A DNA stretch of 64,000 bases, taken from assembly GCA_019054805.1 (NCBI GenBank), contig JAHQIY010000042.1, forward strand, positions 264,916-328,915, written 5' to 3'. This stretch comes from Brachionus manjavacas (taxonomy: Eukaryota; Rotifera; Eurotatoria; Ploima; Brachionidae). Shown here one piece after another: positions 27,527-37,145 of the stretch. How positions within the stretch are numbered: the first letter of the stretch is position 1; every line of letters starts with the position of its first letter. Position numbers and translations under genes: made by a program. The notes under the pieces are model-generated. The model had not been told where the DNA came from, ran no database searches, and was given only the letters and a program-made list of their open reading frames with translations.

Positions 27527-28393
27527 TTAATTGGTATTGATTGGTTCTGACTTTGAAGGCTCAATACCCCAATCTTTCCATACAGGTTCAACGCCCGATG
27601 GAAGCCATAAATTTCGTCCTAACTCCATCCAAGGTGAAGGATAATGAAAGTCGCTGCCTTGAGAGGCTAATAGATTGTATTGTATAGCATAATCCGCCAA
27701 GTTGCGTCTTTCTTGTTGCCCTTGTTGAGGTTGAGCAACTTCCATCGCATCTCCTCCTGCTTCAACAAACGCACTGATTAGCCGTTTTATCCATTTAGCG
27801 GTTAGATCATAGCGCCCTGGGTGAGCCAGTACAGCCTGCCCACCAGCGGCATGAATTGCTTCAATCGCTTCTTTCATTGTGTACCAGTTTGGCGGCACAT
27901 AACCCGGATTATTGCGCGTTAGGTATTTCTTAAACACTTGCTGCATCGTTTTCGCATAGCCGTTATCGACCAGCCATTTAGCGAAATGCGCTCGGGTGAT
28001 TGGCGCGTCACCAGCAATTACTTTTACATCTTCGAGCACACCTTCTTGAGTTGCTTTTTCAAGGCGATGAGCAATCATTTCAGCGCGTGCTACTCGATGG
28101 TTTTTCTGTTTTACGATCAGTTCATTGAGTGCTTGAGACTCTGGGTCGATATTCAAACCTACAATGTGAATATCTTTATTCTGCCAAACGGTAGAAATTT
28201 CAATTCCGTTGATGATCTTCAAAGGCAGATTATTGTCTTGGACATATTGATGCGCGGTCGATAATGCGTCGACAGTATCATGATCGGTGATCGCTAATAC
28301 ATCAAGCTGAAAGCCAAGGGCTCTATCTATTAATTCATGTGGAGGCAGTCTTCCATCTGAGGCGGTCGTATGACTGTGTAAATCAATTCTCAT
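27527..28393 (-). CDS. rnm: RNase AM, PHP-domain 5'-3' exoribonuclease
   Basis: 288-aa enzyme of the PHP family (YciV/TrpH). Metal-binding residues are visible: the opening [35 protein letters not shown] and GSDFHYPS. In E. coli it trims the 5' ends of 23S, 16S and 5S rRNA and removes short RNA caps. The gene starts just 82 bp from the divergent trp leader; the shared region contains the trp promoter/operator, so rnm transcription could be affected by TrpR binding. Confidence 0.92.
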   Translation of the reverse strand: MRIDLHSHTTASDGRLPPHELIDRALGFQLDVLAITDHDTVDALSTAHQYVQDNNLPLKIINGIEISTVWQNKDIHIVGLNIDPESQALNELIVKQKNHRVARAEMIAHRLEKATQEGVLEDVKVIAGDAPITRAHFAKWLVDNGYAKTMQQVFKKYLTRNNPGYVPPNWYTMKEAIEAIHAAGGQAVLAHPGRYDLTAKWIKRLISAFVEAGGDAMEVAQPQQGQQERRNLADYAIQYNLLASQGSDFHYPSPWMELGRNLWLPSGVEPVWKDWGIEPSKSEPINTN

Positions 28394-28409
28394 AATTTTG
28401 TTTTTTTAG

Positions 28410-28438
28410 TTGACTTTTTACCTCTGCACCAGTTAACT
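28410..28438 (+). promoter_or_regulatory. trp operon promoter
   Basis: TTGACT (28410-28415) and TTAACT (28433-28438) with exactly 17 bp between them. The E. coli trp promoter has the same -10, TTAACT, and the same spacing. Confidence 0.88.
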
Positions 28439-28447
28439 AGTACACAA
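28426..28447. promoter_or_regulatory. TrpR operator
   Basis: The core AGTTAACTAGTAC overlaps the -10 box and is identical to the E. coli trpO core; one half-site differs (CACC for AACT). TrpR with tryptophan would block polymerase here. The trpR gene is not in the window. Confidence 0.8.
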
Positions 28448-28475
28448 ATACGAAGTACCTGACTTAAGGCTCACT

Positions 28476-28601
28476 ATGTTACAAGACATTAACCAAAACC
28501 ATAAAGCAAAAGTTGCTGCTGGCACTATGAATAATAGTTCAGCTGATCTTGCTTGGTGGCGCACTTGGACAAGTTCTTGGTGGGCTAACGTGTACTTCTA
28601 A
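28476..28601 (+). CDS. trpL: trp operon leader peptide
   Basis: 41-residue leader beginning MLQDINQNHKAKV. It has five Trp codons, at residues 27, 28, 31, 35 and 36, in the motif AWWRTWTSSWWANVYF. Ribosome stalling on these when charged tRNA-Trp is scarce would favour the antiterminator and allow trpEGDCFBA transcription. AAGG at 28466-28469 has 6-nt spacing. The E. coli leader has only two Trp codons in 14 residues, so this Vibrio-type leader has a longer sensor section. Confidence 0.93.
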   Translation: MLQDINQNHKAKVAAGTMNNSSADLAWWRTWTSSWWANVYF

Positions 28602-28620
28602 TTCATAGAATTCAAGTTTC

Positions 28621-28650
28621 GAAAGCCCGCTACTAAAGCGGGCTTTTTTG
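28621..28650 (+). terminator. trp attenuator terminator
   Basis: 9-bp stem AAAGCCCGC/GCGGGCTTT with TACTAAA loop and six Ts, 20 bp after trpL. Forms when tryptophan is plentiful. Confidence 0.9.
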
Positions 28651-28779
28651 TTTTGTAATCTGTCTCACATCTAAGTGCTTAAACAATCGTCAAATTTAAC
28701 CAAAACCTGATTGGGTGACCGTTTGCTTTATGCGACTATGTACGGCAGGAAGTAGAAATTTTAGAGAAAAGGAGGTCTT

Positions 28780-30342
28780 GTGAACAAGGCCATTGAAATC
28801 AAGAAGCTAGGTAACATCGAGTTAATTCGAAGCACGGCACCTTATGCCCAAGATCCTACGCAGCTGTTCCACACGCTATGTGAGAACAAAACCGACAGCC
28901 TGCTATTGGAATCTGCTGAAATCGACTCAAAGCAGGACCTACAAAGCCTTCTTATTGTTGACTCAGCGGTGCGCATCGTTTGTTACGGACATACGGTTAC
29001 AATGACCGCGTTAACCGACAATGGTAAAAACCTGCTTTCTCACCTTACGCACAACATTAATCCGAGTATTCAACATACATTTAACGGCAGCGTACTGGTA
29101 CTGGAATACAGTGAACCGTGCAACACCTTAGATGAAGACTCCCGACTACGTGAAGCCTCTTCTTTTGATGCACTGCGCTTGATTCAGCACAGCTTCGATA
29201 TCGCAGAGCTGCACAAGCACGCGATCTTTATCGGTGGTTTATTTGCCTATGATCTAGTGGCTAATTTTGAGCCTTTGGGTGATGCAGATCAATCAAACCA
29301 ATGTCCTGACTACGTTTTTTATGTTGCGGAGACCTTACTGGTTGTCGATCATCAAAAGCAGTCTTGCGAGCTTCAAGCTGCCCTGTTCGCCACCGACGCT
29401 TGCAAGCCTGAATTAACAGCTCGTATCGAAGAGATCAGTGCTGCCTGTGCCAATTTAAAAACGCTACCAAAAGCAATACCAGTTGCTGATACCCACGCAG
29501 AGCCAAGCATTTCTGACAATGACTTCTGTCAGATTGTTCGCGACTTAAAAGAGTTTGTGGTTAAAGGCGATGTTTTCCAAGTAGTGCCATCACGTCGCTT
29601 TACCTTGCCTTGCCCTTCTCCACTCGCTGCATATAAAGAGTTAAAACAGAGTAACCCAAGCCCTTACATGTTCTACATGCAAGATGAGCTTTTCACTCTG
29701 TTCGGCGCTTCGCCGGAAAGTGCGCTTAAGTACGAAACTCAATCAAACCAAGTTGAGATCTACCCTATAGCAGGCACGCGCCGCCGTGGTAAACGACCAA
29801 ATGGCGAGATTGACTTTGATCTAGATAGCCGTATTGAACTAGAGCTGCGCACTGATAAAAAAGAGAATGCTGAGCACATGATGCTAGTCGATTTAGCACG
29901 CAATGATGTGGCTCGTATCTCTCAAGCAGGCACTCGCCACGTTGCTGACTTGCTTAAAGTCGACCGTTACAGCCATGTGATGCACCTAGTCTCACGTGTT
30001 GTAGGTCAATTGCGTGATGACTTAGATGCCCTACACGCTTATCAAGCTTGTATGAACATGGGCACGCTAACTGGTGCGCCGAAAATCCGCGCAATGCAAT
30101 TGATTCGAGATGTCGAGGGAGCCCGCCGCGGCAGCTATGGCGGCGCAGTGGGCTATCTTACTGGAGAAGGAACATTAGATACGTGTATCGTGATTCGCTC
30201 TGCTTACGTAGAAAATGGCATCGCGCAAGTTCAAGCCGGCGCTGGGGTTGTTTTCGATTCAAATCCACAAGCTGAGGCTGACGAAACCCGCGGTAAAGCT
30301 CAAGCAGTAATCTCTGCTATTCAATCAGCACATAAGGAGTAG
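28780..30342 (+). CDS. trpE: Anthranilate synthase component I
   Basis: 520-aa enzyme making anthranilate from chorismate with ammonia or glutamine nitrogen from TrpG. The feedback site LLLES is at 41-45, where tryptophan would inhibit. Catalytic signatures include PSPYMFYMQ, GASPESALKYE, PIAGTRRRGKRPNGE, TLTGAPKIRAMQLI and AGAGVVFDSNPQAE. GTG is the start codon; AGGAGG immediately before it (28769-28775) settles the choice. First structural gene of the trp operon. Confidence 0.96.
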   Translation: MNKAIEIKKLGNIELIRSTAPYAQDPTQLFHTLCENKTDSLLLESAEIDSKQDLQSLLIVDSAVRIVCYGHTVTMTALTDNGKNLLSHLTHNINPSIQHTFNGSVLVLEYSEPCNTLDEDSRLREASSFDALRLIQHSFDIAELHKHAIFIGGLFAYDLVANFEPLGDADQSNQCPDYVFYVAETLLVVDHQKQSCELQAALFATDACKPELTARIEEISAACANLKTLPKAIPVADTHAEPSISDNDFCQIVRDLKEFVVKGDVFQVVPSRRFTLPCPSPLAAYKELKQSNPSPYMFYMQDELFTLFGASPESALKYETQSNQVEIYPIAGTRRRGKRPNGEIDFDLDSRIELELRTDKKENAEHMMLVDLARNDVARISQAGTRHVADLLKVDRYSHVMHLVSRVVGQLRDDLDALHAYQACMNMGTLTGAPKIRAMQLIRDVEGARRGSYGGAVGYLTGEGTLDTCIVIRSAYVENGIAQVQAGAGVVFDSNPQAEADETRGKAQAVISAIQSAHKE

Positions 30343-30349
30343 CATCGAG

Positions 30350-30940
30350 ATGGCAAATATCGTTTTTATCGACAACTTTGATTCGTTTACCTATAACCTA
30401 GTCGATCAATTCCGCTCATTAGGTCACGACGTGACTATTTACCGTAACAACATCGCGGCAGAGGTCATTGAATCTACAGTTGCTAAATTAGATAACCCAG
30501 TGGTGCTCTTTTCTCCAGGTCCAGGGGCTCCGTCAGAAGCGGGCTCAATGCCAGAGATTATCCAACGTCTTAAAGGCAAAGTACCTATGATTGGTATTTG
30601 TTTAGGTCACCAAGCAATCGTCGAAGCCTATGGCGGCACCGTGGCTGGCGCGGGTGAAATCATTCACGGTAAAGTATCGATGATGGAACACCAAAACCAC
30701 GACACTTATGTTGGGCTACCTTCTCCTCTTGCGATTGCTCGCTATCATTCGTTAGTCGCAACCGAAGTACCATCGTCTTTAACCATCACGGCTGAGGTTG
30801 ATGATTTAGTGATGTCTGTAGTACAAGAGCAAGATAAGGTGTGTGGTTTCCAATTCCACCCAGAATCAATTATGACTACCTACGGTGCGACGCTGCTAGC
30901 TAATGCCATTGAATGGGCTCTAAAGAAGAACGACAAATAA
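30350..30940 (+). CDS. trpG: Anthranilate synthase component II (glutaminase)
   Basis: 196-aa class I glutamine amidotransferase that feeds ammonia to TrpE. The catalytic triad is C84 (GICLGHQAI), H170 and E172 (QFHPES). [11 protein letters not shown] is the oxyanion/loop region. Separate from trpD, unlike the fused TrpGD of E. coli; the split is a Vibrio trait. It follows trpE by 7 bp. Confidence 0.96.
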   Translation: MANIVFIDNFDSFTYNLVDQFRSLGHDVTIYRNNIAAEVIESTVAKLDNPVVLFSPGPGAPSEAGSMPEIIQRLKGKVPMIGICLGHQAIVEAYGGTVAGAGEIIHGKVSMMEHQNHDTYVGLPSPLAIARYHSLVATEVPSSLTITAEVDDLVMSVVQEQDKVCGFQFHPESIMTTYGATLLANAIEWALKKNDK

Positions 30941-30951
30941 GGAATAAGGTC

Positions 30952-31950
30952 ATGGAACAGATTATCAACAAACTTTACGAGCAAGAGTCACTGAGCGAGC
31001 AAGAAAGCCAACAGCTTTTTGACGTTATTATCCGCGGTGAGTTAGACCAAATTCTAATGGCGTCAGCCCTAACTGCGCTAAAAATTAAAGGCGAGACCCC
31101 AGACGAGATTGCTGGAGCAGCAAAAGCCTTGTTAGCCAATGCGAACCCATTCCCACGACCAGATTACGACTTTGCTGATATTGTAGGAACAGGCGGAGAC
31201 GGTCATGACACCATCAATATTTCGACCACATCTGCATTTGTCGCAGCCGCATGTGGTTTAAAAGTCGCGAAGCATGGTAACCGAAGCGTTTCAAGTAAGT
31301 CTGGTTCTTCAGACCTGCTCGATAAATTTGGTATTAACCTAGCGATGAGTGCTGAAGACACGCGCAATGCGGTCGACGAAATCGGTGTCGCATTCTTGTT
31401 TGCGCCGCAATATCACAGTGGTGTACGTCACGCGATGCCTGTGCGTCAAACGATGAAAACGCGTACGATCTTCAATATCCTTGGTCCACTGATTAACCCT
31501 GCCCGTCCAAACATCGAGCTTATGGGCGTATACAGTAAAGAGTTGGTTCGCCCTATCGCAGAAACCATGCTTAAGATGGGTATGAAGCGAGCAGCGGTTG
31601 TCCACGGTAGTGGCTTAGATGAAGTCGCGATTCACGGTGAGACTACAGTAGCAGAAATCAAAGATGGAGCTATTCATGAATACACAGTTTCGCCAGCGGA
31701 CTTTGGCCTAAGCCAACACCCACTCGAAGCAATTAAGGGCGGCACACCTGAAGAGAACAAGGCTATCACGACTAATATCTTGACGGGTAAAGGCACAGAA
31801 GCTCAAGCAGGTGCTGTAGCCGTCAATGTGGCACTACTCATGCGTCTATTTGGTCACGAAGACCTTAAAGCAAACGCAGCGCAAGCTCTTGAAGCGATGA
31901 ACTCTGGCAAGGCTTATGGGCTAGTACAGAAATTAGCGGCTCACGCTTAA
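30952..31950 (+). CDS. trpD: Anthranilate phosphoribosyltransferase
   Basis: 332-aa enzyme joining anthranilate and PRPP. The PRPP loop [14 protein letters not shown] is at about 80-93, and [17 protein letters not shown] and [14 protein letters not shown] are the other family motifs. The frame is open back to 30913 inside trpG, but the ATG at 30952 with GGA at 30941-30943 is chosen, 11 bp after trpG. Length matches single-domain TrpD. Confidence 0.95.
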   Translation: MEQIINKLYEQESLSEQESQQLFDVIIRGELDQILMASALTALKIKGETPDEIAGAAKALLANANPFPRPDYDFADIVGTGGDGHDTINISTTSAFVAAACGLKVAKHGNRSVSSKSGSSDLLDKFGINLAMSAEDTRNAVDEIGVAFLFAPQYHSGVRHAMPVRQTMKTRTIFNILGPLINPARPNIELMGVYSKELVRPIAETMLKMGMKRAAVVHGSGLDEVAIHGETTVAEIKDGAIHEYTVSPADFGLSQHPLEAIKGGTPEENKAITTNILTGKGTEAQAGAVAVNVALLMRLFGHEDLKANAAQALEAMNSGKAYGLVQKLAAHA

Positions 31951-31975
31951 CACCTCGAACAATAAGGTTATGAAA

Positions 31976-33403
31976 ATGACTCAGGTAAAAGAAAAATTAT
32001 CCGAACACGTTTCTGTTAAAGAAGCCGAGATGGCAGAAGTCTTAGCTAAGATTGTTCGCGACAAGTACCAATGGGTTGCTGAGCGTAAAGAGTCACAGGC
32101 ACTTGAGACATTCAAAAGTGATTTAACGCCATCAGACCGCAGCTTCTATACAGCGCTAAAACAAGACAACACTGTTTTCATCACCGAGTGTAAAAAGGCC
32201 TCTCCTTCCAAAGGTTTAATTCGCGATGACTTTGATCTTGATTACATAGCATCGGTTTACAACGACCATGCAAACGCCATTTCGGTATTAACTGACGAGA
32301 AGTACTTTCAAGGCAGCTTTGACTTCCTACCTCAGGTAAGAAAGCAAGCGAAACAGCCTATTCTATGTAAAGACTTTATGGTTGATACCTATCAGGTTTA
32401 TTTGGCACGCCACTATAGCGCCGATGCGATTCTGCTGATGCTTTCAGTACTCAATGATGAAGAATATCGAGAACTGGCTGATGTGGCTCATTCACTCGAT
32501 ATGGGCGTACTGACTGAAGTCAGTAATGAGCAAGAGCTTCACCGCGCTGTAGAATTAGAAGCGAAAGTCATCGGTATCAACAACCGTAACTTACGTGACC
32601 TCTCGACCGACTTAAATCGAACCAAAAAATTGGCCCCAACCATTCGTCAGCTTGCACCTGATGCAACCGTGATCTCTGAGTCTGGAATCTACACTCATCA
32701 ACAAGTGAGAGATCTTGCCGATTTCGCTGACGGCTTCCTCATCGGAAGCTCTTTAATGGCAGAAGAAAACCTTGAGCTCGCTGTTCGTAAAGTGACTTTA
32801 GGCGAAAATAAAGTATGTGGTTTGACTCACCCAGATGATGCCGCGAAAGCTTACCAATCAGGCGCTATTTTTGGTGGTTTGATTTTTGTCGAGCAATCTA
32901 AACGCTTTGTGTCGTTGGAATCAGCACGACTAACAATGAGTGGCGCGCCGCTTAAGTATGTGGGTGTGTTCCAAAACCACCAGCATGAGCAAATCATCGC
33001 AACTGTTAACGAGCTGGGCCTTTCTGCCGTTCAACTGCATGGCAAGGAAGATCAAGTGTTTGTCGACACATTAAAAGCCTCATTGCCTTCTGAAGTCGAA
33101 ATCTGGAAAGCGTATGGCGTAAGCGAGAGTGTCCCTGAACTTATCGAGAATAACGTTGACCGTCACTTGCTCGATACTAAAGTCGGCTCTCAAGTCGGTG
33201 GTACAGGCTTAGTATTTGATTGGTCATTAATCGGCGACCCTTCGAAGGTTATGTTGGCCGGCGGCATTACACCGTTTAACGCGCAAAAGGCCGCGGCTCA
33301 AGGCTGTTTAGGATTAGACCTCAACTCGGGTGTCGAACACTCCCCGGGTAAGAAAGATAGCGAAAAGCTAGAACAAGCTTTTGCAGCAATCAGAAATTAT
33401 TAA
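31976..33403 (+). CDS. trpCF: Bifunctional indole-3-glycerol phosphate synthase / PRA isomerase
   Basis: 475-aa fusion of two TIM barrels. The N-terminal TrpC part (about 1-255) has [39 protein letters not shown] and ISESGI. The C-terminal TrpF part (about 256-475) has [25 protein letters not shown] and [12 protein letters not shown] with LDLNSGVE at the phosphate site. AAGG at 31964-31967 lies 8 nt before the ATG at 31976; another ATG at 31970 is too close to it. Fourth structural step in the pathway, as in E. coli where TrpC-TrpF are also fused. Confidence 0.95.
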   Translation: MTQVKEKLSEHVSVKEAEMAEVLAKIVRDKYQWVAERKESQALETFKSDLTPSDRSFYTALKQDNTVFITECKKASPSKGLIRDDFDLDYIASVYNDHANAISVLTDEKYFQGSFDFLPQVRKQAKQPILCKDFMVDTYQVYLARHYSADAILLMLSVLNDEEYRELADVAHSLDMGVLTEVSNEQELHRAVELEAKVIGINNRNLRDLSTDLNRTKKLAPTIRQLAPDATVISESGIYTHQQVRDLADFADGFLIGSSLMAEENLELAVRKVTLGENKVCGLTHPDDAAKAYQSGAIFGGLIFVEQSKRFVSLESARLTMSGAPLKYVGVFQNHQHEQIIATVNELGLSAVQLHGKEDQVFVDTLKASLPSEVEIWKAYGVSESVPELIENNVDRHLLDTKVGSQVGGTGLVFDWSLIGDPSKVMLAGGITPFNAQKAAAQGCLGLDLNSGVEHSPGKKDSEKLEQAFAAIRNY

Positions 33404-33453
33404 GAATTTGTATAGCGCGTTGTATATGCGCTCAAAGTGAAAGGAATTTTAAC

Positions 33454-34644
33454 ATGGCAAAGCTAGATGCCTACTTCGGCGAATACGGTGGTCAGTACGT
33501 ACCACAGATTTTGGTCCCTGCCCTTGAGCAGTTGGAACAAGCGTTTATTGATGCTCAAGAAGACCCAGAGTTTCGTAGCGAATTTATGTCACTGCTACAA
33601 GAGTATGCAGGTCGCCCAACGGCGCTTACACTGACTCGCAACCTGACCAAAGGCACAAAGACCAAACTTTACCTTAAACGTGAAGACCTGCTTCACGGCG
33701 GCGCGCACAAAACCAATCAAGTATTGGGTCAAGCGCTGCTGGCTAAACGCATGGGTAAGAATGAAATCATCGCTGAAACCGGTGCAGGCCAACACGGTGT
33801 GGCAACGGCACTCGCTTGTGCTTTGCTCGGTCTTAAGTGTCGTGTCTACATGGGTGCTAAAGACGTTGAACGTCAAAGCCCGAACGTATTCCGCATGAAA
33901 CTGATGGGTGCTGAAGTCATTCCTGTTCATTCAGGTTCTGCGACGCTCAAAGATGCTTGTAACGAAGCGCTACGTGATTGGTCTGCAACATATGAGGATG
34001 CGCACTACCTATTAGGTACAGCAGCAGGCCCTCACCCGTTCCCAACTATCGTTCGTGACTTCCAACGTATGATCGGTGAAGAGACGAAGAACCAAATCCT
34101 TGCTCGCGAAGGTCGTCTTCCTGATGCAGTTATCGCCTGTGTTGGCGGCGGTTCAAATGCCATTGGTATGTTTGCAGATTTTATCGAAGAAGAAAGCGTT
34201 CGCTTAATTGGTGTTGAGCCAGCAGGTAAAGGTATTGATACCGACCAACATGGTGCTCCTCTTAAACATGGTAAAACGGGTATCTTCTTTGGTATGAAAG
34301 CACCATTGATGCAAGATCCAAATGGTCAGGTTGAAGAATCTTACTCAGTTTCTGCTGGACTAGACTTCCCTTCTGTTGGTCCACAGCACGCACACCTTAA
34401 TGCCATTGGCCGTGCAGAGTATGACAATGTCACCGACGACGAAGCTTTAGACGCTTTCCAAGAGCTTGCGCGTAGCGAAGGTATTATTCCCGCGCTTGAG
34501 TCTTCTCACGCATTAGCGCACGCACTGCGCATGGCTCGCGAGAACCCAGAGAAAGAACAGTTATTGGTTGTTAACCTATCCGGTCGTGGTGACAAAGACA
34601 TCTTCACCGTACACGCCATCCTAGAAGAAAAAGGAGTGATCTAA
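33454..34644 (+). CDS. trpB: Tryptophan synthase beta chain
   Basis: 396-aa PLP enzyme condensing indole with serine. The PLP lysine is K86 in GGAHKTNQ, the phosphate-binding loop is [10 protein letters not shown], and the [13 protein letters not shown] segment is the substrate loop. AGGAATT 9 nt before the ATG gives the ribosome site. The TAA stop overlaps the trpA ATG by one base, consistent with 1:1 translation of the complex. Confidence 0.97.
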   Translation: MAKLDAYFGEYGGQYVPQILVPALEQLEQAFIDAQEDPEFRSEFMSLLQEYAGRPTALTLTRNLTKGTKTKLYLKREDLLHGGAHKTNQVLGQALLAKRMGKNEIIAETGAGQHGVATALACALLGLKCRVYMGAKDVERQSPNVFRMKLMGAEVIPVHSGSATLKDACNEALRDWSATYEDAHYLLGTAAGPHPFPTIVRDFQRMIGEETKNQILAREGRLPDAVIACVGGGSNAIGMFADFIEEESVRLIGVEPAGKGIDTDQHGAPLKHGKTGIFFGMKAPLMQDPNGQVEESYSVSAGLDFPSVGPQHAHLNAIGRAEYDNVTDDEALDAFQELARSEGIIPALESSHALAHALRMARENPEKEQLLVVNLSGRGDKDIFTVHAILEEKGVI

Positions 34645-35450
34645 TGAGTCGTTATGCGAAGATGTTTGAGCGCCTAAACGAGAAAAACCAAGGCGCATTT
34701 GTACCCTTTGTAACGGTTTGCGATCCAAACGCAGAGCAGTCTTACAAGATCATGGAAACACTCGTTGAATCAGGTGCAGATGCGCTTGAATTAGGTATTC
34801 CGTTTTCTGATCCTTTAGCAGATGGCCCAACTATTCAAGGTGCTAATATTCGCGCTCTAGATTCTGGCGCGACACCTGATATCTGTTTCGAACAAATCGG
34901 TAAAATTCGTGCCAAGTACCCAGAGCTGCCAATCGGCTTACTGATGTATGCTAACTTGGTTTACTCTCGCGGTATCGAAAACTTCTACCAGCGCTGCGCT
35001 CAAGCCGGGATTGACTCCGTTTTGATTGCTGACGTTCCAACTAACGAAAGCGCTGAGTTCGTCGCGGCAGCGGAAAAGCACGGTATTCACCCAATCTTCA
35101 TCGCACCGCCAACAGCAAGTGACGAAACACTTCAGCAAGTTTCTCAGCTTGGTGGCGGTTATACTTACCTACTGTCGCGTGCAGGTGTAACCGGCGCTGA
35201 GACCAAAGCGAATATGCCTGTCGGCGATATGCTAAGCAAACTGAATCAGTTTGATGCACCTCCGGCACTGCTAGGTTTCGGTATTTCTGAGCCAGAGCAA
35301 GTTAAGCAGGCGCTCGAAGCAGGCGCTGCGGGAGCAATTTCTGGCTCAGCCGTAGTTAAAATCATTGAAAACAATACTGAAAACCCAGCAGAGATGTTAA
35401 ATCAGCTCGCAAACTTTGTTTCTTCAATGAAGGCTGCAACACAGAAGTAA
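34644..35450 (+). CDS. trpA: Tryptophan synthase alpha chain
   Basis: 268-aa TIM-barrel lyase that releases indole from indole-3-glycerol phosphate. Catalytic E49 and D60 appear in [16 protein letters not shown]. Loop segment SRAGVTGAE and the phosphate site [17 protein letters not shown] are intact. Shares TAATG with trpB. Last gene of the operon. Confidence 0.97.
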   Translation: MSRYAKMFERLNEKNQGAFVPFVTVCDPNAEQSYKIMETLVESGADALELGIPFSDPLADGPTIQGANIRALDSGATPDICFEQIGKIRAKYPELPIGLLMYANLVYSRGIENFYQRCAQAGIDSVLIADVPTNESAEFVAAAEKHGIHPIFIAPPTASDETLQQVSQLGGGYTYLLSRAGVTGAETKANMPVGDMLSKLNQFDAPPALLGFGISEPEQVKQALEAGAAGAISGSAVVKIIENNTENPAEMLNQLANFVSSMKAATQK

Positions 35451-35475
35451 CGTGTTAGCCATCTAAACATCTATG

Positions 35476-35517
35476 AGATCAGCTTCTTATTGAGTGTAAG
35501 AAGCTGATCTTTTTTTT
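35476..35517 (+). terminator. trp operon terminator
   Basis: Strong 14-bp stem AGATCAGCTTCTTA/TAAGAAGCTGATCT followed by eight Ts. Confidence 0.95.
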
Positions 35518-35789
35518 AACATCCATCCGCGTATTCAAGCCCCTTCGACTGCCCCTCTTTCAACAAATAGCTCTTAAAAATAGATAACCTTGATTTATAG
35601 CAAACGTTTTCTTTTGTACAAAAACTTAGCACCAATCAATAAATCGATTACTAATCATCCGAACCAGCTATAACGCATATTGCTAATTGTAAAATTAAAG
35701 TGTACAAAGCAAGACGATATTATTATCCATTGTTAATAAATAATATGGTGGGTAATTCTTGGATTTTAAATTTTATTAGCACAGAGGTT
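35518..35789 (+). other. Intergenic leader before the symporter gene
   Basis: The gap from trpA to the symporter is 339 bp. After the trp terminator it is AT-rich with two TGTACAAA words (about 35616 and 35699) and a short palindrome TTTTGTACAAAA at about 35613, which could be regulator half-sites. No open frame worth calling; the frame open from 35700 is a 5' extension of the symporter without a ribosome site. Confidence 0.5.
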
Positions 35790-37049
35790 ATGGAAGTGTT
35801 AAAAGAAAAGAGTTTACTAAACAATATTGGTGTTCAAGTTGTCATAGCTATGATCCTAGGTACTGCCGTTGGTGCCTTGATGGGGAACAGCGCAACTATG
35901 TTCGCTCCACTGGGCGCGATCTTCATCAATCTAATTAAGATGCTAGTTATCCCACTAGTTGCCGTTGCACTAATTTCTGGTGCTGCTGGCCTAGGTAACA
36001 GCCAATCCGCTGGTAAAGTTGGCCTAGTAACATTAGGCTACTTTGGTTTGACTTCAGCTCTCGCTGTAGCGCTAGCGCTATTTATGGGCGAAGTATTCAA
36101 ACCTGGTCTTGGCATTGATGTTTCCGGTGTCGAAGGCATGTTCTCGGCTGAGTACGCTTCTAAAGGTGAACTTCCTACTTTCTGGGCAACCATCACTGGT
36201 ATGATCCCAACCAACGTTTTCCAATCACTGAACGAAGCAAACATCCTACAGATCCTAGTTTTCTGTATGTTCTTTGGTATTGCTATTTCTAAGCAAGCAA
36301 AAGAGCGCCGTGAGCCAATCATGAACGGTGTAAACTGTATCGTTGATGCTATGGTTTGGATGATCAACAAGGTAATGATCATCGCACCAATCGGTGTATT
36401 CGGTCTTATGGCAGAAGCAGTTGGCACCTTTGGTTTTGCCGCTCTTATGGTCGTATTCAAGCTATTCGTTGTATACGTCGCTGCTATCCTTATCTTTGGT
36501 TTCGTCGCTTACCCACTGATGGTACATATCTTCACTAAGACTTCAGCTAAGAAGTTCCTGACAGCAATGAAGAAGCCACAAGCCGTTGCTCTGTCTACAG
36601 CCTCTTCAATGGCAACTCTGCCTGTAACTATGGATACGGTTGAGCACGAGTTAGGCGTTAAAAACTCTACTGCATCATTCGTTCTGCCATTAGGCGCAAC
36701 GATTAACATGTCGGGTAACGCTATTTACTATGGCCTAGTGGCAATCTTCTTTGCTCAGCTGTTCAACATCGACCTAGGCATGGGCGCGTATATCGCAATC
36801 ATCGTAACATCAACACTTGGTGCTGTTGGTCAAGCTGGTGTTCCAGGCCCATCTTTCCTAGTCGTTGCCGTACTTCTAGCAGCAGGTATTCCAATTGAAG
36901 GTCTACCGCTACTGTTCGCTCTTGACCGTATCTTCGACATGATTCGTACCGCACTGAACATCACAGGTGATGCAGCGTGTGCAGTCATTGTTGATGCGCT
37001 AATTGAAGAAGAAGAGCAAGAAGCTGAACTGCAAAAGCAGCAAGCTTAA
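35790..37049 (+). CDS. SLC1-type dicarboxylate/amino acid:cation symporter
   Basis: About 419-aa inner-membrane transporter of the GltP/DctA fold. Eight transmembrane helices and two re-entrant loops are suggested by the hydrophobic pattern; HP1 contains the serine-rich ALSTASSMATLPVT and TM7 the family motif NMSGNAIYYG (NMDGTA in many glutamate carriers). The changed residue (NMSGN) suggests altered substrate, but which one is unknown. Starts at ATG 35790 or GTG 35796; GAGG at 35784-35787 spaces better to the GTG. Own terminator. Confidence 0.88.
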   Translation: MEVLKEKSLLNNIGVQVVIAMILGTAVGALMGNSATMFAPLGAIFINLIKMLVIPLVAVALISGAAGLGNSQSAGKVGLVTLGYFGLTSALAVALALFMGEVFKPGLGIDVSGVEGMFSAEYASKGELPTFWATITGMIPTNVFQSLNEANILQILVFCMFFGIAISKQAKERREPIMNGVNCIVDAMVWMINKVMIIAPIGVFGLMAEAVGTFGFAALMVVFKLFVVYVAAILIFGFVAYPLMVHIFTKTSAKKFLTAMKKPQAVALSTASSMATLPVTMDTVEHELGVKNSTASFVLPLGATINMSGNAIYYGLVAIFFAQLFNIDLGMGAYIAIIVTSTLGAVGQAGVPGPSFLVVAVLLAAGIPIEGLPLLFALDRIFDMIRTALNITGDAACAVIVDALIEEEEQEAELQKQQA

Positions 37050-37068
37050 TCGCTGATAGAAATGATAT

Positions 37069-37097
37069 TGAAGCCACTCGATTGAGTGGCTTTTTTA
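37069..37097 (+). terminator. Terminator of the symporter gene
   Basis: AAGCCACTC/GAGTGGCTT stem, six Ts. Confidence 0.9.
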
Positions 37098-37145
37098 GTT
37101 TTTACGACCGCGCAGCCCGGTAAGGTTCGCAAATTGTCTTGTTGG

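Noticed and set aside
35700..35789. 30-codon 5' extension of the symporter
   Set aside because: AT-rich, GTG at 35700 without a ribosome site; relatives begin near MEVLKEKS.
36038..36460. 140-codon minus-strand frame
   Set aside because: Antisense to the symporter; its composition is the mirror of the membrane helices.
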